A stretch of DNA of 64,000 bases, from assembly GCA_013368325.1 (NCBI GenBank), contig JAACJK010000111.1, forward strand, positions 310,001 through 374,000, in the 5' to 3' direction. Every line of letters begins with the position of its first letter. Within the stretch, counting starts at the first letter, position 1. The notes under the pieces are model-generated. The model worked only from the letters and a program-made list of their open reading frames with translations, searched no databases and was not told the origin of the DNA. Of the stretch, positions 24,524 to 35,338 are shown piece after piece. The position numbers were made by a program, and so were the translations under genes. This DNA is from Ephemerocybe angulata (taxonomy: Eukaryota; Basidiomycota; Agaricomycetes; Agaricales; Psathyrellaceae).

Positions 24524-25792
24524 TCAGTGAACGACTTCCAAAATACCCCTGCGAGTGAGATTGGGCATAACAGTCTCTTTGAAAACAGAGAAACGAGAAG
24601 CCAACTCCTCCTTGGAATGCACAACGTGCGTCGGAATCTTGAGCCATATCCTAAGCTTCTTCAGCTTTGAAAAAGCGTCCTTGTCGCCCAAGGTATTATC
24701 CAGATCCGTCCAGGCTGGATCGAAAAGGGGATGCAACGTTTCATCAAGGCGGGAGCGCATCCAGTAGTGAAGGATTTCGTCAAGTTCCAACACAATATCG
24801 ATGTCTTCCAAGCAATTCGTGGACCTTAACCTGGCTATTTGTTGACCAAGCGACGGCGTCAGCCCAGACAGGAGGTACCATAGTTGGTTAAGTTGCAGGC
24901 GGATCCTGAGGGTCTTCAGCTTAGGAAGGCGTGCAAAGTCGAGAACTCCAGAGTGAAGTGGAAGGTGTCCGATCATGCCCGGGCCAGTTAGAAACCCGCT
25001 GGGACCGTGACATTGTATTTCATATGTTTCGACGTTGCGGGAGAATACCTGAAGGACCATATCCATCTTTTCGTCATAGCGGCCCGAGTACACCTTCAGC
25101 GCTACAGGCTGGGGCACGACTGTCGTTGCACGGAGGCATTGCAGTGCATCTCCGCACTGCCCAACAGACAAAGAACGAAGGGAGCACTTCTCGTCTGCGA
25201 GGCGGGTTGCTGGTGGTCCGTCAGATGAGATAGAAGGGCTGGATGAGAGGGAGTGCTTGACACCATATAGAGTAAGTTCCTTGAGGCGACGGCTGCGGCC
25301 AATGAAGGAGACATCGATATCGCGGATATCCATTAGTGTCAACGTGATGAGGTCTGGCTTCCCCAGCAAGTTGTACAGTGCGCTCCTCAATCCTGCAGGC
25401 AGAGTGCTCCAGTGAAGGCAGGACTCTGTATCCCCATGGATGGAGATTCCGCGAACGTTGACCAGTTGCTTTGGATCGATAACACCCAGGATACTCGAAG
25501 TCTGCAGATTAAACCGACTCCCGTGATCGATTCGCATAGTCTGGATGTGTTGATATAGCGATGGGTTCGTTCGTAGAACTTCGTTGAGCAGAGTGCAGCT
25601 CCGCCCGCCTAGTTCGAACCTGACCGTCTGGAAGAGGTGATGTCGGGTGCGGTGCGACCAGGAGCGGTTGACTAGGCTAAGGTGCTTCTGTGTTTCCTCA
25701 TCGTCGGGGACATAGTCAACGATATCGTCGATCAGCTCTTGCGGCAAGGTACTGGTGACGTCTCCCCTTGGGAGATTCAGAGTAGAAGACAT
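24524..25792 (-). CDS. F-box array protein 1 (422 aa)
   Basis: Single exon. The N-terminal F-box TLPQELIDDIVDYVPDD, then LSLVNRSWSHRTRHHLFQTV, precedes about 350 residues of degenerate leucine-rich repeats (PKQLVNVRGISIHG, LTLMDIRDIDVSFIGRSRRL, LRSLSVGQCGDALQCL, ARLRSTNCLEDIDIVLEL, FSKLKKLRIWLK). Such proteins bind Skp1 through the F-box and choose ubiquitination substrates through the repeats. The paralogues at 30.8, 32.7 and 35.3 kb share this whole layout and end near PNLTRRGILEVVH. A TATAAAA on the minus strand lies near 25854-25860, about 65 bp before the ATG. Confidence 0.82.
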   Translation of the reverse strand: MSSTLNLPRGDVTSTLPQELIDDIVDYVPDDEETQKHLSLVNRSWSHRTRHHLFQTVRFELGGRSCTLLNEVLRTNPSLYQHIQTMRIDHGSRFNLQTSSILGVIDPKQLVNVRGISIHGDTESCLHWSTLPAGLRSALYNLLGKPDLITLTLMDIRDIDVSFIGRSRRLKELTLYGVKHSLSSSPSISSDGPPATRLADEKCSLRSLSVGQCGDALQCLRATTVVPQPVALKVYSGRYDEKMDMVLQVFSRNVETYEIQCHGPSGFLTGPGMIGHLPLHSGVLDFARLPKLKTLRIRLQLNQLWYLLSGLTPSLGQQIARLRSTNCLEDIDIVLELDEILHYWMRSRLDETLHPLFDPAWTDLDNTLGDKDAFSKLKKLRIWLKIPTHVVHSKEELASRFSVFKETVMPNLTRRGILEVVH

Positions 25793-25960
25793 TTGCGAAT
25801 CCGGGTGGTGAAGGGGTCTGAAGATGCCAGCAGAGTCGACCCGGGGCCATAGATTTTATAGGACTCGACAAGGCCACAAAGCAACCGTGAGGTGCATTGG
25901 CTCATCTTGAGGACTTGAAAAAAGCGTTAGAAGCCCAAACGGAGTCGTCAAAGCACGGAT

Positions 25961-26056
25961 AACGGGAACAAAAGGGACAAAGCGCTAGAGCTTGTGCCAA
26001 GCGCCCTAGCATTTGGCAAGAACCACAAATCATAACACGCAAAAGCAGCGACCAAT
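25961..26056 (-). repeat. F-box upstream module, copy 1
   Basis: Plus-strand reading contains GGGAACAAAAGGGACAAAGC then GCGCCCTAGCATTTGGCAAG. Related copies lie upstream of the other three F-box genes (32260-32360, 34090-34150, 36741-36853), and a partial copy lies before the second BUD20 gene (49014-49090). Co-duplicated with the genes. Confidence 0.7.
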
Positions 26057-26289
26057 CTTTCAGGAATCTCCATCCCCAACCGTCCCATTCGCTCGGCCAG
26101 CCTTGTCGGGCTGTACACCCCATGGCCCCAGGCGCAGTTCGTGCCCGGGAGGTTGAGACCAGGCAAGGCTGGAAGCGGGTGGGGGCACCTCGTGGTCGTT
26201 CCCTTCGATATAGGGTCCAGACATCGACTTCGACCGTTTCTTAAACCAACCGCTTCCGTTTTTGCTGGGTGTCCTCGTTGTACTCATAG

Positions 26290-27118
26290 TTCAAAGCTAT
26301 GCCCAGGCGAAGGCGGAAAACCTCCAAGTGTGGGTGCGCGTCGTACCATCGGCTTGAATGGCTCCCATGGCTTCGAATATCATGGTCCCATTTCCACACC
26401 CCTGATAATGGTCTTGGTTAGCTCGGCGTCGTGGGTGAACAGGGGTTGTAGGTGCGATCCTCACCTTCACGAAATAGTCCCCTGGTTCCTCGCCTTTGAC
26501 GACCGAGTCAATGAGATCCTGCTCCCCCGTCCGTATGTGTTCCGTCCATGGCCCCTCCGGATCCAGGTGTGTTCTTTCCGGCTTCACCTTCGTACAGTAT
26601 GCCGTTTAGCCAATTCTGGCCAGGGTCGTACCCTTGTTCAAACGAGGCCACGATCTATGGGCGACGGAAGGAATATCAGTGTATTGCACATCTGAGACTA
26701 GGAGGCATGCGCACCTTATTCAAGACGTTCGCCTTGTACTACTTTGAATAGATGATGCCTCCCATGCGTAATTATCGCGTCCAGAAGTGGCGAATTGGTG
26801 GATGAGAAGCCGGTTCACCCAATGCATGGTCCTCCAGGGCTACCATCTGGTTGGTTATGGTGCACTCAGAGGTGCGGTTTCTTCTTGCGCTGCTGAGCAT
26901 TTGGGGGTGCAGTGTGTCGGCGAGTGATGTGCTGGATGCTGCTTCTGGTGGTGATGCCCGTGTCTTCCTGAGCCTTTCGAACAATAGAATGGGTCGGTGA
27001 GGTATTCGCGAGTGTCGTCGAAGTAGGATGAGTCTGCCATGGTTGAAGTCATTAAATAAGAAAGAAGAAGTAAAGAGCGACCCATAAGTATGGGTCGAAG
27101 ACGTGATCTCGACATCAT
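26290..27118 (-). CDS. Possible multi-exon gene, not recognised
   Basis: The minus strand shows a chain of plausible exons with good splice sites: a segment ending LNK before a GTGCGC donor near 26714, IVASFEQGYDPGQNWLNGIL (about 26655-26590), DLIDSVVKGEEPGDYFVK (about 26517-26464) and GCGNGTMIFEAMGAIQADG (about 26404 on). The 5' end could be the ATG at 27118 or 27040, which leads into a His-rich stretch. I recognise no family. The alternative frame through the last exon reads WYDAHPHLEVFRLRLGIALN to a stop, so the frame itself is uncertain. Could be a relic. Confidence 0.3.
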
Positions 27119-27527
27119 TCATCTTGATTCAGGTTATCACCATCATCTTGGCTCTTTTCTTCCCCCACAACAATTTTCGAACCTCAACAAGAGCTTGAAG
27201 CCAAGTAAGACCCCCTTTAGACGCTCCCCGCTCAGAATACCTTTGGCTGATACGTTCAAAATGTAATCGTGACAGCCAGAAGCATGGTGAACGCAGTTGG
27301 TTGAAGACGAACAACGTGTCCAGCCATCTCTGCCCATCCCTCATGGCCTTGCTTTCATCCCTATCGACAGTCGAGTAAGCAGCCTTTCCAATCATTGGGG
27401 GATATACTTTGAATTTATACAAATACAGCAAATTATACATGAAACGATAACGAAGAAATATCAGGAAACCCGGCAAAGAACAACGACCGACTCTGCACCA
27501 CATTCCTCAAGTCAAGCGAATCGAAAA

Positions 27528-29841
27528 TCAGACATACATGTCGTCCTCCTCCTCTTGCGTCAACCAATACTGGACGTTCTCGGGTTCCTGCGCGGGTTCG
27601 TGCTCCCTGGCCTTCTTGGTGGTTTTGAATGACTCCAAGATCGCCGCCTGGGTAGCCTCGTCCCCCTCTTCATCCCTGGCTCGCTTCACCCCACGGGAGC
27701 CATTGTTGGGAGCGATCGCCTGGGTATCTTGGAGTTGGGCGAGAGGCGCTCGAGCCCTGTTCTCTTGGCCAGTCCGTTGACGGGCGCTCTGTTCCTTCAC
27801 CATTCTTTCCTCACCGCTCAAAGGACGGTTCTCGTCATTGTGCAACCCCCCGAACTCCCAACCGGTCTCCCTCTTCACTTCATCCCTTATCAATCCGATT
27901 CTACGCTGGATGCCCTGCATTACGAGGTGCTGCCTATGGATCGTCCCCCTGATCCGTGCGTTTTCGGCCAAGGCTGCGGCCACCCCCACGTGGAACCGTT
28001 GAATTTCAGCAGAGGTTGGCGCATCATTGACACGGGTCACCGGTTCTTCATCGTCTTCGTAGTCGGGAAGGGAGGAAGGAGTAGGGCCACGACTCCGGTG
28101 GTCGGTGGGATCGTTGGGGGCGCTATAATCCGGCTGGGCGTCGTTATCCTTGTTGGAGTCGCTAAACAATCCGTTTGCGTTCTCGATCTCGTCAACGTCT
28201 TCTTCCTCGACATCCGCCTCCACTAGGGTTCGGGCGGACGGGGCACTCCTTTGGGAAACACCCAGAGATCGGCGGCTTGCCCTCTCCTCCATCGGGGAAC
28301 CAGGCGCATGGTATACATCGTTGGCCTCAGGCCTGGGACCATGATGGATTGAATCCCAGGACTCGTTCGAGCCAGGGAGCTGATACACCGTCTCGCGCTG
28401 GGGCGTCGGTTCTTTCGGGGGCCCTGGGTTGTAGAGGGAGTTGTCTGTTTGGGGAGTTTGCGGGTTCGTCCTCGCGCGGGGGTGGGGAGTCTGTGGACGG
28501 CGGCGCTGCGAGATGGATGAGATCGCGGCTATCCCGCCGTAGCGGATGGCCGGTGCCTCGTGCTCGTAGTACGGGTCGACACCGCCGTAGGGGTCGACGA
28601 CTTGCGTGGTGCCGTAGGGGGAGTAAGGATCTCCAACTCCAGGGCCGACCGGGGGCGAAGGAGTTCTGGTTACACCAATGGGCGAGACGGGCGAATCGGA
28701 ATCGGAATCGGAGTCTGCATTCGAGCAGTGGTTAGCATCAGGAACGGCTGCCAACAGACTGGATGGATATGCACCTTCGAAATGGCGGTAAGACCCTTGT
28801 CGCTCAAACCGGTTTCGCCTCTCTGAAAGCTCTTCTGGGGTCTGACGCCTGGCTGGAGGGCTCAGCAACATGTCGCTTCCGCTCTCGTCGCTGTCTTGCC
28901 GCCTGTATCCCTCGGGCCATTCGCAGGGGGAGTAGGGTGGCGGTGTTATCTCGCGATTCGAAGTGCTGGGTACTGCCTCGGGGGTATATGGTTCGGGTTT
29001 CGGTTCTTTGGGGCTCGGGGATGGCGTTGCAGCGGCAGCAGGCTCCGGAGTACGGGAATGCTCTTCCATCAGTTGCGCCATTCTGACAGCCTCCTCGCGG
29101 GCCAAGATAGCGGAAGCTAGAGGATGCCCTGGACCGTGGGCTATCATCATGCCTGGTTGGGTGGTGCTCATAGAGACCATGATTCGCGGCGATCGTCCTT
29201 GGAAGCAGGAGGTGGAGTAGACGTTGATACCGGTGGTCGCATCGTGCGGGCGGAAACGAGTCGGCGCGGCTTCGATGTCGGGGGAGTAGTCGCGGTTCTG
29301 CTGGTTGACCAGCCTTGCCGGCTGTGCGAGGGGGCTTGAGGGGTACTCTGATTTGGGGCTGGTGGGTATGTATGGGGGGCTTTGGGCCCCTAGTATCCTG
29401 CCGCCGGGGCTGTAGAGCAGCTGTTCCGATGGTTCGCCATTTCTGGTGGGTGTTGCTGGCTGAGGACGCTCCCTTGTCGCAAGCAATGCCTGTGGCGCGC
29501 TCCTCATAAAGGAAGGGGGTGTGCCAGGTGGGGAGAATGACCGCTCCTCGTCCTGTGATCCATCTTCTTGCTGTGCTCTTTGTTGGTGGTGCTGTGCTTC
29601 TTGTCGTTCGTCTTCCGATTCATCGTCTCCCCGCTTAGATTCGTTCGTGTTCTGCAGCTCGAGGATCTCGTCGATGATCTCGGTGGACTTCTGGTTCGCT
29701 TTGATACGGAGTTTCTGGGTTGGAGAACGCGTCGGATCGAGCCAGAGGATGATGGAGAGCAATGCGCACCTTGGCCAGAGCCTGCAGCTTCTTACGCGAG
29801 AGTCCCTCGAGGCTTTCCTTCGTGTACTTGATATCAGACAT
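27528..29841 (-). CDS. SAP-like N-terminus, Pro/Ser/Glu-rich nuclear protein (about 732 aa)
   Basis: Exon 1 (29841-29770) encodes MSDIKYTKESLEGLSRKKLQ and joins at 29714 to KLRIKANQKSTEIIDEILEL, a helix-turn-helix pattern like a SAP or SAP-like DNA-binding motif. A 60-bp intron (28774-28715) with CTAAC branch and TGCAG acceptor interrupts the middle. Its length is a multiple of three, so the frame reads through it. The central region is acidic and Pro-rich with PPxY/PPYxP repeats. Near the end, EIQRFHVGVAAALAENARIR and LVMQGIQRRIGLIRDEVKRE look coiled-coil, followed by a basic GVKRARDEE patch and an acidic tail EEEDDMYV. Chromatin or transcription role is inferred only. An upstream in-frame extension to 30038 is intron plus 5' leader. 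Confidence 0.68.
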
Positions 29842-30839
29842 CGCGTGGGTGTAGAGGTTGTGGTAAGATGGATGGATTGTTGGGGGCTTTGGAGCGATGA
29901 AGATGGATGAGGAGAGAGACGGGGTGGTCGACTGGTTGTGGTTGAAGAGAGAATGGGATCCGGTAACCAAGTGGTTGATCTAGGTTCGGATTTAGATGCC
30001 GGTGGACAATGGCCACTCAATGACAAAGCCCTCAACACAGGTCCTGAGTCTGACGCGTTCTTTCTTTCATCTGCGATTTATAGGGGGTCTAATTTTCCTA
30101 TTTGTTTGAACCAGATGATCGTTGTTGCCCTCAATCCTCGTACTTTGCGGTGGCACTCAATCCTCGAGCGGGCTTTGGGCGATTGCTTTGGTCTGGCCGC
30201 CATCTCATTGAGCGGTAAGTTACTTTTCAGCTGTACGCGTACGCTCTGTACATGCACCAGGGCCATCTCGGTAATTAGAAACCGTTTGCATGATTTGGAA
30301 CGAGCGGGAGGTCCAAACGCGATTGCGGGGAAGGCTAAATGGGGATTTGATCAGAAATTGACAAAAAGCCGTCGAAATTCTTACAATAATATCTAGATGT
30401 TATTGTAGAGCCAAATGCAGGGTCGAGTTTGCTGGTGACCATTCATTGACTGACCTCAATGATGTCCTGCCTTTCGAGAAGGAGGTGAAAGGATTGCTAG
30501 GTGAGGCGGCGGCGCCATCAGATCCTTTCAGGCTATCAATACCGTGCTTCTGCAAGATCCAACTGGTTTAACGAACACAGCAGCCTTGAAAGTCAAATGT
30601 CGATTGAAGAGATGGTCGACCGCAGGAATCGCCTCAATTGCCTGCCAAGTCTCATGATCACGGGCGGCACTTTGACGAACCGATTCAGACAAGGCGAGCG
30701 CAACAACCCAGCCCTTCGCTCTCTATCAGCTAGAGGAAGGGCATATACCTTGGAGAATCCCCTGAAATTACAATAATGTAGTTTTTGAAGGAAAGTTGCA
30801 AGCCGGAAGGAAATTAGGTATATACATTGCGATGACTGT
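29842..30839. other. Intergenic, no gene recognised
   Basis: Promoter side of the SAP-like gene and 3' flank of the broken F-box copy. Only short frames without motifs. Confidence 0.35.
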
Positions 30840-32075
30840 CTAGTATCGGAAATCGACCCTAACGACTTCCACCATGGACCTATCATTGAGCTTTGGCATA
30901 GTGTCCACTTTGAACAGACGCACAGAATCGTTCCACATCTGCGTGGAGGGTGCGGCGGGGAACTCAAATCTGAGGACTATCTTCAGCCTTTTCAGTTTTG
31001 GAAAGGCATCGTTGTCACTCAAGATGTTATCAAGGTCCTTCCAGGTACTGACACCGTGACGCTTGCAGTCTCTCATCAACGGAAAGAAGACAAGGCTCCA
31101 GGAAGACCCGCAGGGGAAGTTTAACTGGAGATCGATGCCCTCCAAGCAGTTCGTGCCCCTCAACCTGTCCAGTTGTTGAAGAAGTTCCGATGGAATCGTC
31201 CCAGATTATGGCCTGGTCAGCTGGTCGGCGTCGAGGCTTATCTTGAAGTTCTTTAACTTTGGAAGGCGGGTGAGGTCAAGAATTCCAGTCTGGAAAGAGC
31301 GTGTCGTGAACCTAGCACAGTTTATCTCGTATGTCTCGACGTTGCCGGAGAGGCTTTTGAGCGCCATATCCATCTTGTTGTCATAGTGGAGTGCGTACAC
31401 CTTCAGCACTACAGGCTGAGGTACTTTCGTCGCCGCACAGAGACACTCCAGGGCATCACCGCAATCACGAGCAGACAAGGAACGAAGAGAGCACTGTTCC
31501 TCGTCGGCGACGCGTGCTGCTGGTGGTCTACCGGACAAGGTGGAAGGGTTGGGTGAGAAGGTTTGCCAGACGTCATGTAGGACAAGTTTCTTGAGGCAAC
31601 GGCTCTGGCCAATGAACTTGGAGACATCTATATCCCAGATATTCGTCAATGCCAGTGTGATGAGTTCTGGTTTCGCTAACAAGTCGTAAAGTGCGCTCCT
31701 CAATTTTGGAGGCAAATCACCCCAGTCCAGCTCCGACCTTGTACCGCAGAGGGATATATGAAGGACGTTGACAAGTTTCTTTGGATCGATAACGCCCAGG
31801 ATGCTCGGGGACCCCAGATTATTCCGGTAGTCGTGACCAATTCGCACAGTCTGGATGTGTTGGTACAGTGACGGATTCGCTTGTAGAACTTCGTTAAGCC
31901 GAGCACAGCTCTGCCCCCCTAGCTCGAAGCTGACCGTCTGGAAAAGGTTACGCCGGGTCTGGTGCGACCAAGAGTGGTTGACGAGGCTGAGGCGCTTCTG
32001 TGTTTCCTTGTCGTCGGAGGTATGGTCGACGATGTAGTCGATCAGCTCTTGCGGCAAGGTACTGGTGTGTTCCAT
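30840..32075 (-). pseudogene. F-box array copy 2, interrupted by one stop codon
   Basis: The reading frame from the ATG at 32075 to the stop at 30840 is 412 codons, matching its sisters, and is colinear with them from TLPQELIDYIVDHTSDD to PKLNDRSMVEVVRV. A single in-frame TAA (minus strand, 31208-31206) follows DADQLTRP and is followed by SGTIPSELLQQLDRLRGTNC, which aligns with SGPSPTIPSPLAQQIARLRS in copy 3. No frameshift and no intron signal is present there. The product would lose the last third of its repeats. It is either a recent pseudogene, a truncated functional protein, or a sequence error. Confidence 0.75.
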
Positions 32076-32701
32076 TGGGAGAGTAGTAGCAGAGATTTGT
32101 TAATGCGGGTGCTGGTGAAGGGGGAGGTTTTGATCTGAAGAATGCCAGCAAAATTGTCCCTGGCCCGTCGACTTTATAGGATTCGTTAAGTCCACAAAAG
32201 AATAGAGTGCTTGGAACTTCGGAACTTTGAACAAAGAGACCCACGCGTCGTCAAGGCACGGGTGACTTGGAAAAGGAACAAAGCGCTGGAGCTGGTGCGC
32301 AAAGCGCCCTAACAATTGGTAAGAACCACGGATCATAACAAGCAAAAGCAACGACCAAACTTTTTAGGCTAAAAGGACAAAGCGCCGGAGCTCAGCCTCT
32401 TGTCGCTGAACGTCGAACGATTAGATTCGGTTTTCATGCTAGAGATCGTTATAGAGACTGCCCGGTTACACTACTCAGGCTGACAGAGATTTGTATTGAG
32501 TGTTCAGGTAGGTAGGAAAGGGTACCTGACTCGGAAATACTTACAACGATACAGTCTTTTACACGTGAATTGCGAATTGCAGGTCATCGAGCACTAAGGA
32601 AATTAGGTATGAACTGAATACAGTGTGATAAATATTTATGAGATACTGGGCTTTGAAACGGTGCATAGTTGTAGTTAAGTAATAATGTTGGGTAGGAGGA
32701 C

Positions 32702-33979
32702 TCAGTAAATGACTTCCAAAATAGACCTGTGAGTGAGGGTGGGCATAACAGTCGCTTTGAAATTGGACACACGAGGATCCCACTTCTCCTTTGAAGGTGC
32801 AACGAGCGCCGCGATCTTGAGCCATATCCTAACCTTCTTCAGGTTTGAAAAGGTGTCCTCGTCGCCCAAGACATCATCCAAAGCTTTCCAGGAACGGACA
32901 AAGCTGACTTTAAGGAAGAAGAAATGCAACAATTGCTCGATCTCGCTGGGTGACCAGGGGTGAAGGGGATCATCAAAATCCACCAAGAAATTGATGCTTT
33001 CCAAGCAATTCGTGGACCTTAACCTGGCTATTTGTTGAGCAAGCGGTGATGGTATTGTCGGAGATGGTCCGGACAGGAGCAACGATAGCTGACCAAGGTG
33101 CAGGTCGAATGTGAGGGTCTTCAACTTGGGGAAGCGTACAAAGTCAAGGATCCCAGAGTGAAGTGGAAGTCCGACCGTGCCATTGAGATCTCCGGTGGGA
33201 GCAGATATGATCTCATATGTCTCGACGTTGCAGGAGAACGTCTGAAGAGCCATATGCATCTTGTCGTCAAAGGAGCACGAGCGCATTCTCAGCACTACAG
33301 GCTGAGGCACAACAGTCCCTGCTCGGAGACATTGCAGGGCATCGCCGCACTGACCAACAGACAAAGAACGAAGGGAGCTTTTCTTGTCTGCGAGGTAGGT
33401 TGCTGGTGGTCCGTTAGATAAAGTGGAATGGCGGGGCGGGAGGGTATGCTTGACGTTATATAGCGTGAGTTCCTCGAGGCTACGGTTTCGGCCAATGAGG
33501 GAGACGTCGATGTCGCGGATATCGATTAGTACCAACTTTACGAGGCCTGGCTTCGCCAACAGGGCGTATAGTGCAGTCCTTAGTGCTGCAGGCAGAGTGC
33601 TCCAGTAAAGGTTGGACTTTACATCCCCATGGATGGAGATATCGCGGACGCTGACCAGTCGCTTTGGATCGATAACACCGAAGATACTCGAAGACCACAG
33701 ACTATGCCGACTGTCGTGATCGATTCGCATAGTCTGGATGTATTCATAAAGCGATGGGTTCGTTTGCAACACCTCGTTGAGCCGAGCACAGTTCCGCGCG
33801 CCCAGTTCGAAGCTGACCGTCTGGAAGAGGTGGTGCCGGGTCCGCTGTGACCAGGAGCGGTTGACTAGGCTGAGGCGCTTCTGTGCTTCCTCATCTTCGG
33901 AGAAATCGTCGACGATATCGTCGATCAGCTCTTGCAGCAAGATACTGGTGACGTCTTTCCTTGGGAGAGTAGAAGGCAT
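32702..33979 (-). CDS. F-box array protein 3 (425 aa)
   Basis: Single-exon paralogue of copy 1 with F-box LLQELIDDIVDDFSEDEE and LSLVNRSWSQRTRHHLFQTV, the shared repeats DPKRLVSVRDISIHGD, LRSLSVGQCGDALQCL and ARLRSTNCLESINFLVDF, and C-terminal PTLTHRSILEVIY. Repeat surfaces differ from copy 1 mainly in the 220-330 region, the expected substrate-facing part. A TATAAA-containing segment (minus, near 34034-34028) and the shared upstream module precede it. Confidence 0.82.
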   Translation of the reverse strand: MPSTLPRKDVTSILLQELIDDIVDDFSEDEEAQKRLSLVNRSWSQRTRHHLFQTVSFELGARNCARLNEVLQTNPSLYEYIQTMRIDHDSRHSLWSSSIFGVIDPKRLVSVRDISIHGDVKSNLYWSTLPAALRTALYALLAKPGLVKLVLIDIRDIDVSLIGRNRSLEELTLYNVKHTLPPRHSTLSNGPPATYLADKKSSLRSLSVGQCGDALQCLRAGTVVPQPVVLRMRSCSFDDKMHMALQTFSCNVETYEIISAPTGDLNGTVGLPLHSGILDFVRFPKLKTLTFDLHLGQLSLLLSGPSPTIPSPLAQQIARLRSTNCLESINFLVDFDDPLHPWSPSEIEQLLHFFFLKVSFVRSWKALDDVLGDEDTFSNLKKVRIWLKIAALVAPSKEKWDPRVSNFKATVMPTLTHRSILEVIY

Positions 33980-34739
33980 TTGCGAATGAGTGGGCTGAAG
34001 AAACTAGCAGAGTTGACCCAGGTCATAGAATTTATAGGATCGACAAGTCCACAAAGCAACCGTGGCCGTGGCAGCGTGGCTCATCTTGAAGCCCAAATGT
34101 TGTCGAATAACGGGAACAAAAGGGACAAAGCGCTTAGCGCCGGAGCTACACCTCTTTTGATCTTGAACCACCACCAACCACCACGACCACCCACCAGTGA
34201 GTAATATTCCTTTCTCTCGGCGCACTGTTCGCCATAGACATCGACGAGGCTGCTGCGTAACGCGCCCGAGAACACGTATAAAAATATAATATTCGTTAAA
34301 CCCATCGTACCACCGCAACCACCACTACCAACGGTGACCAACCATTCCGTGGTGCGCTGCCCACAGATCTCCTCCTCCCCTTCCCTGGGCAACATAGTCT
34401 CCCGGTGTCTTGTCTTCGCCACGTCTACAGGACGCTTTTATCCGCCAGGCCTCGGAATTTGGAACCCTGGCGATGGCGACTCGAAGCCAACGAACAGCTC
34501 GTACACGTTTGCTAGCATGACTGGCTGGTAGCTTGGCTAACTATTATGATTTGGGCGTGCGCTGTACCCTCGTATTGCCCTCGGGGCAATACCTTCACCT
34601 CTCAGGCTGTAGCACGACGACCCACCGGAGGCTAGGATGCCTGTGTAGAGGTCCCGAGACATTCCGACGCCCTCCGTTTCTCTCCGTGCGCCTGTCGTCA
34701 TGCTCGCGTCATGACATCAGCACCACCCGAGTAGAGCCG

Positions 34740-35215
34740 TCATCACCTACCACGGGGGCATCCCAAAGCACGAACGACTCGCCTCCCCAAAGGTGTGCCA
34801 GAAACTAAACGACCAACTCACGAAGCTAAACTCGCCACTCAAGGTCGTCGCGGCGCGCTACACCCAGCACGGAAACCTCGTCATCCAACACCAGAGGCGA
34901 CCAGGACGCGGCCGACCTCGTCAAGCTCGCAGACAGCCTGATCCCTCTCGTACACCCAGGACACCGAGGCACAGTCCGCCCCGACAACATGAAATCGTGG
35001 AGGATACAGATCGACGGCATCCCCACCCACCATTTCGGTGTAGAGGGAGTGTACATCCGCACGAACGAAGAGGTTCATCATGAGCTCAAGTCCAGCAACC
35101 CGGCATACGCTGCGATCCCCGAAAACATCATCGCCAACCCAGATGGCTAGTACGCACCCAGGACGAACTACGCCGGGTTCCCTACTGTCCGGTTGTCCTG
35201 GCCCTTAACTATAAA
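34740..35215 (+). mobile_element. Degenerate LINE-like (ORF1/Pol N-terminal) fragment
   Basis: Plus-strand pieces VCQKLNDQLTKLNSPLKVV, AARYTQHGNLVIQ, TRGDQDAADLVKLADSLIPL and MKSWRIQIDGIPTHHFGVEG then HELKSSNPAYAAIPENII follow the order seen at the N-terminal end of fungal non-LTR retrotransposon proteins (W-x-K-x-x-I-x-G-I-x-T, then E-L-x-x-N-N/P). The frame shifts at least once and a TAG occurs at about 35149. No reverse transcriptase follows; the fragment ends before the next F-box gene. Confidence 0.42.
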
Positions 35216-35338
35216 GAACTCTGGAAGTCTCTCCTGAAGATCGTTAAAGTGGTCGTGTTCGGCCGATACTGCACGCTACGCCCATTAGCTTAAAACGGTC
35301 TATTATTCTAGTTAAATATTAATGTGGGGTAGGAGGAT

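Noticed and set aside
29842..30038. N-terminal extension of the SAP-like protein
   Set aside because: It lies in another frame joined only by reading through the first intron; MSDIKYTKES is the better start.
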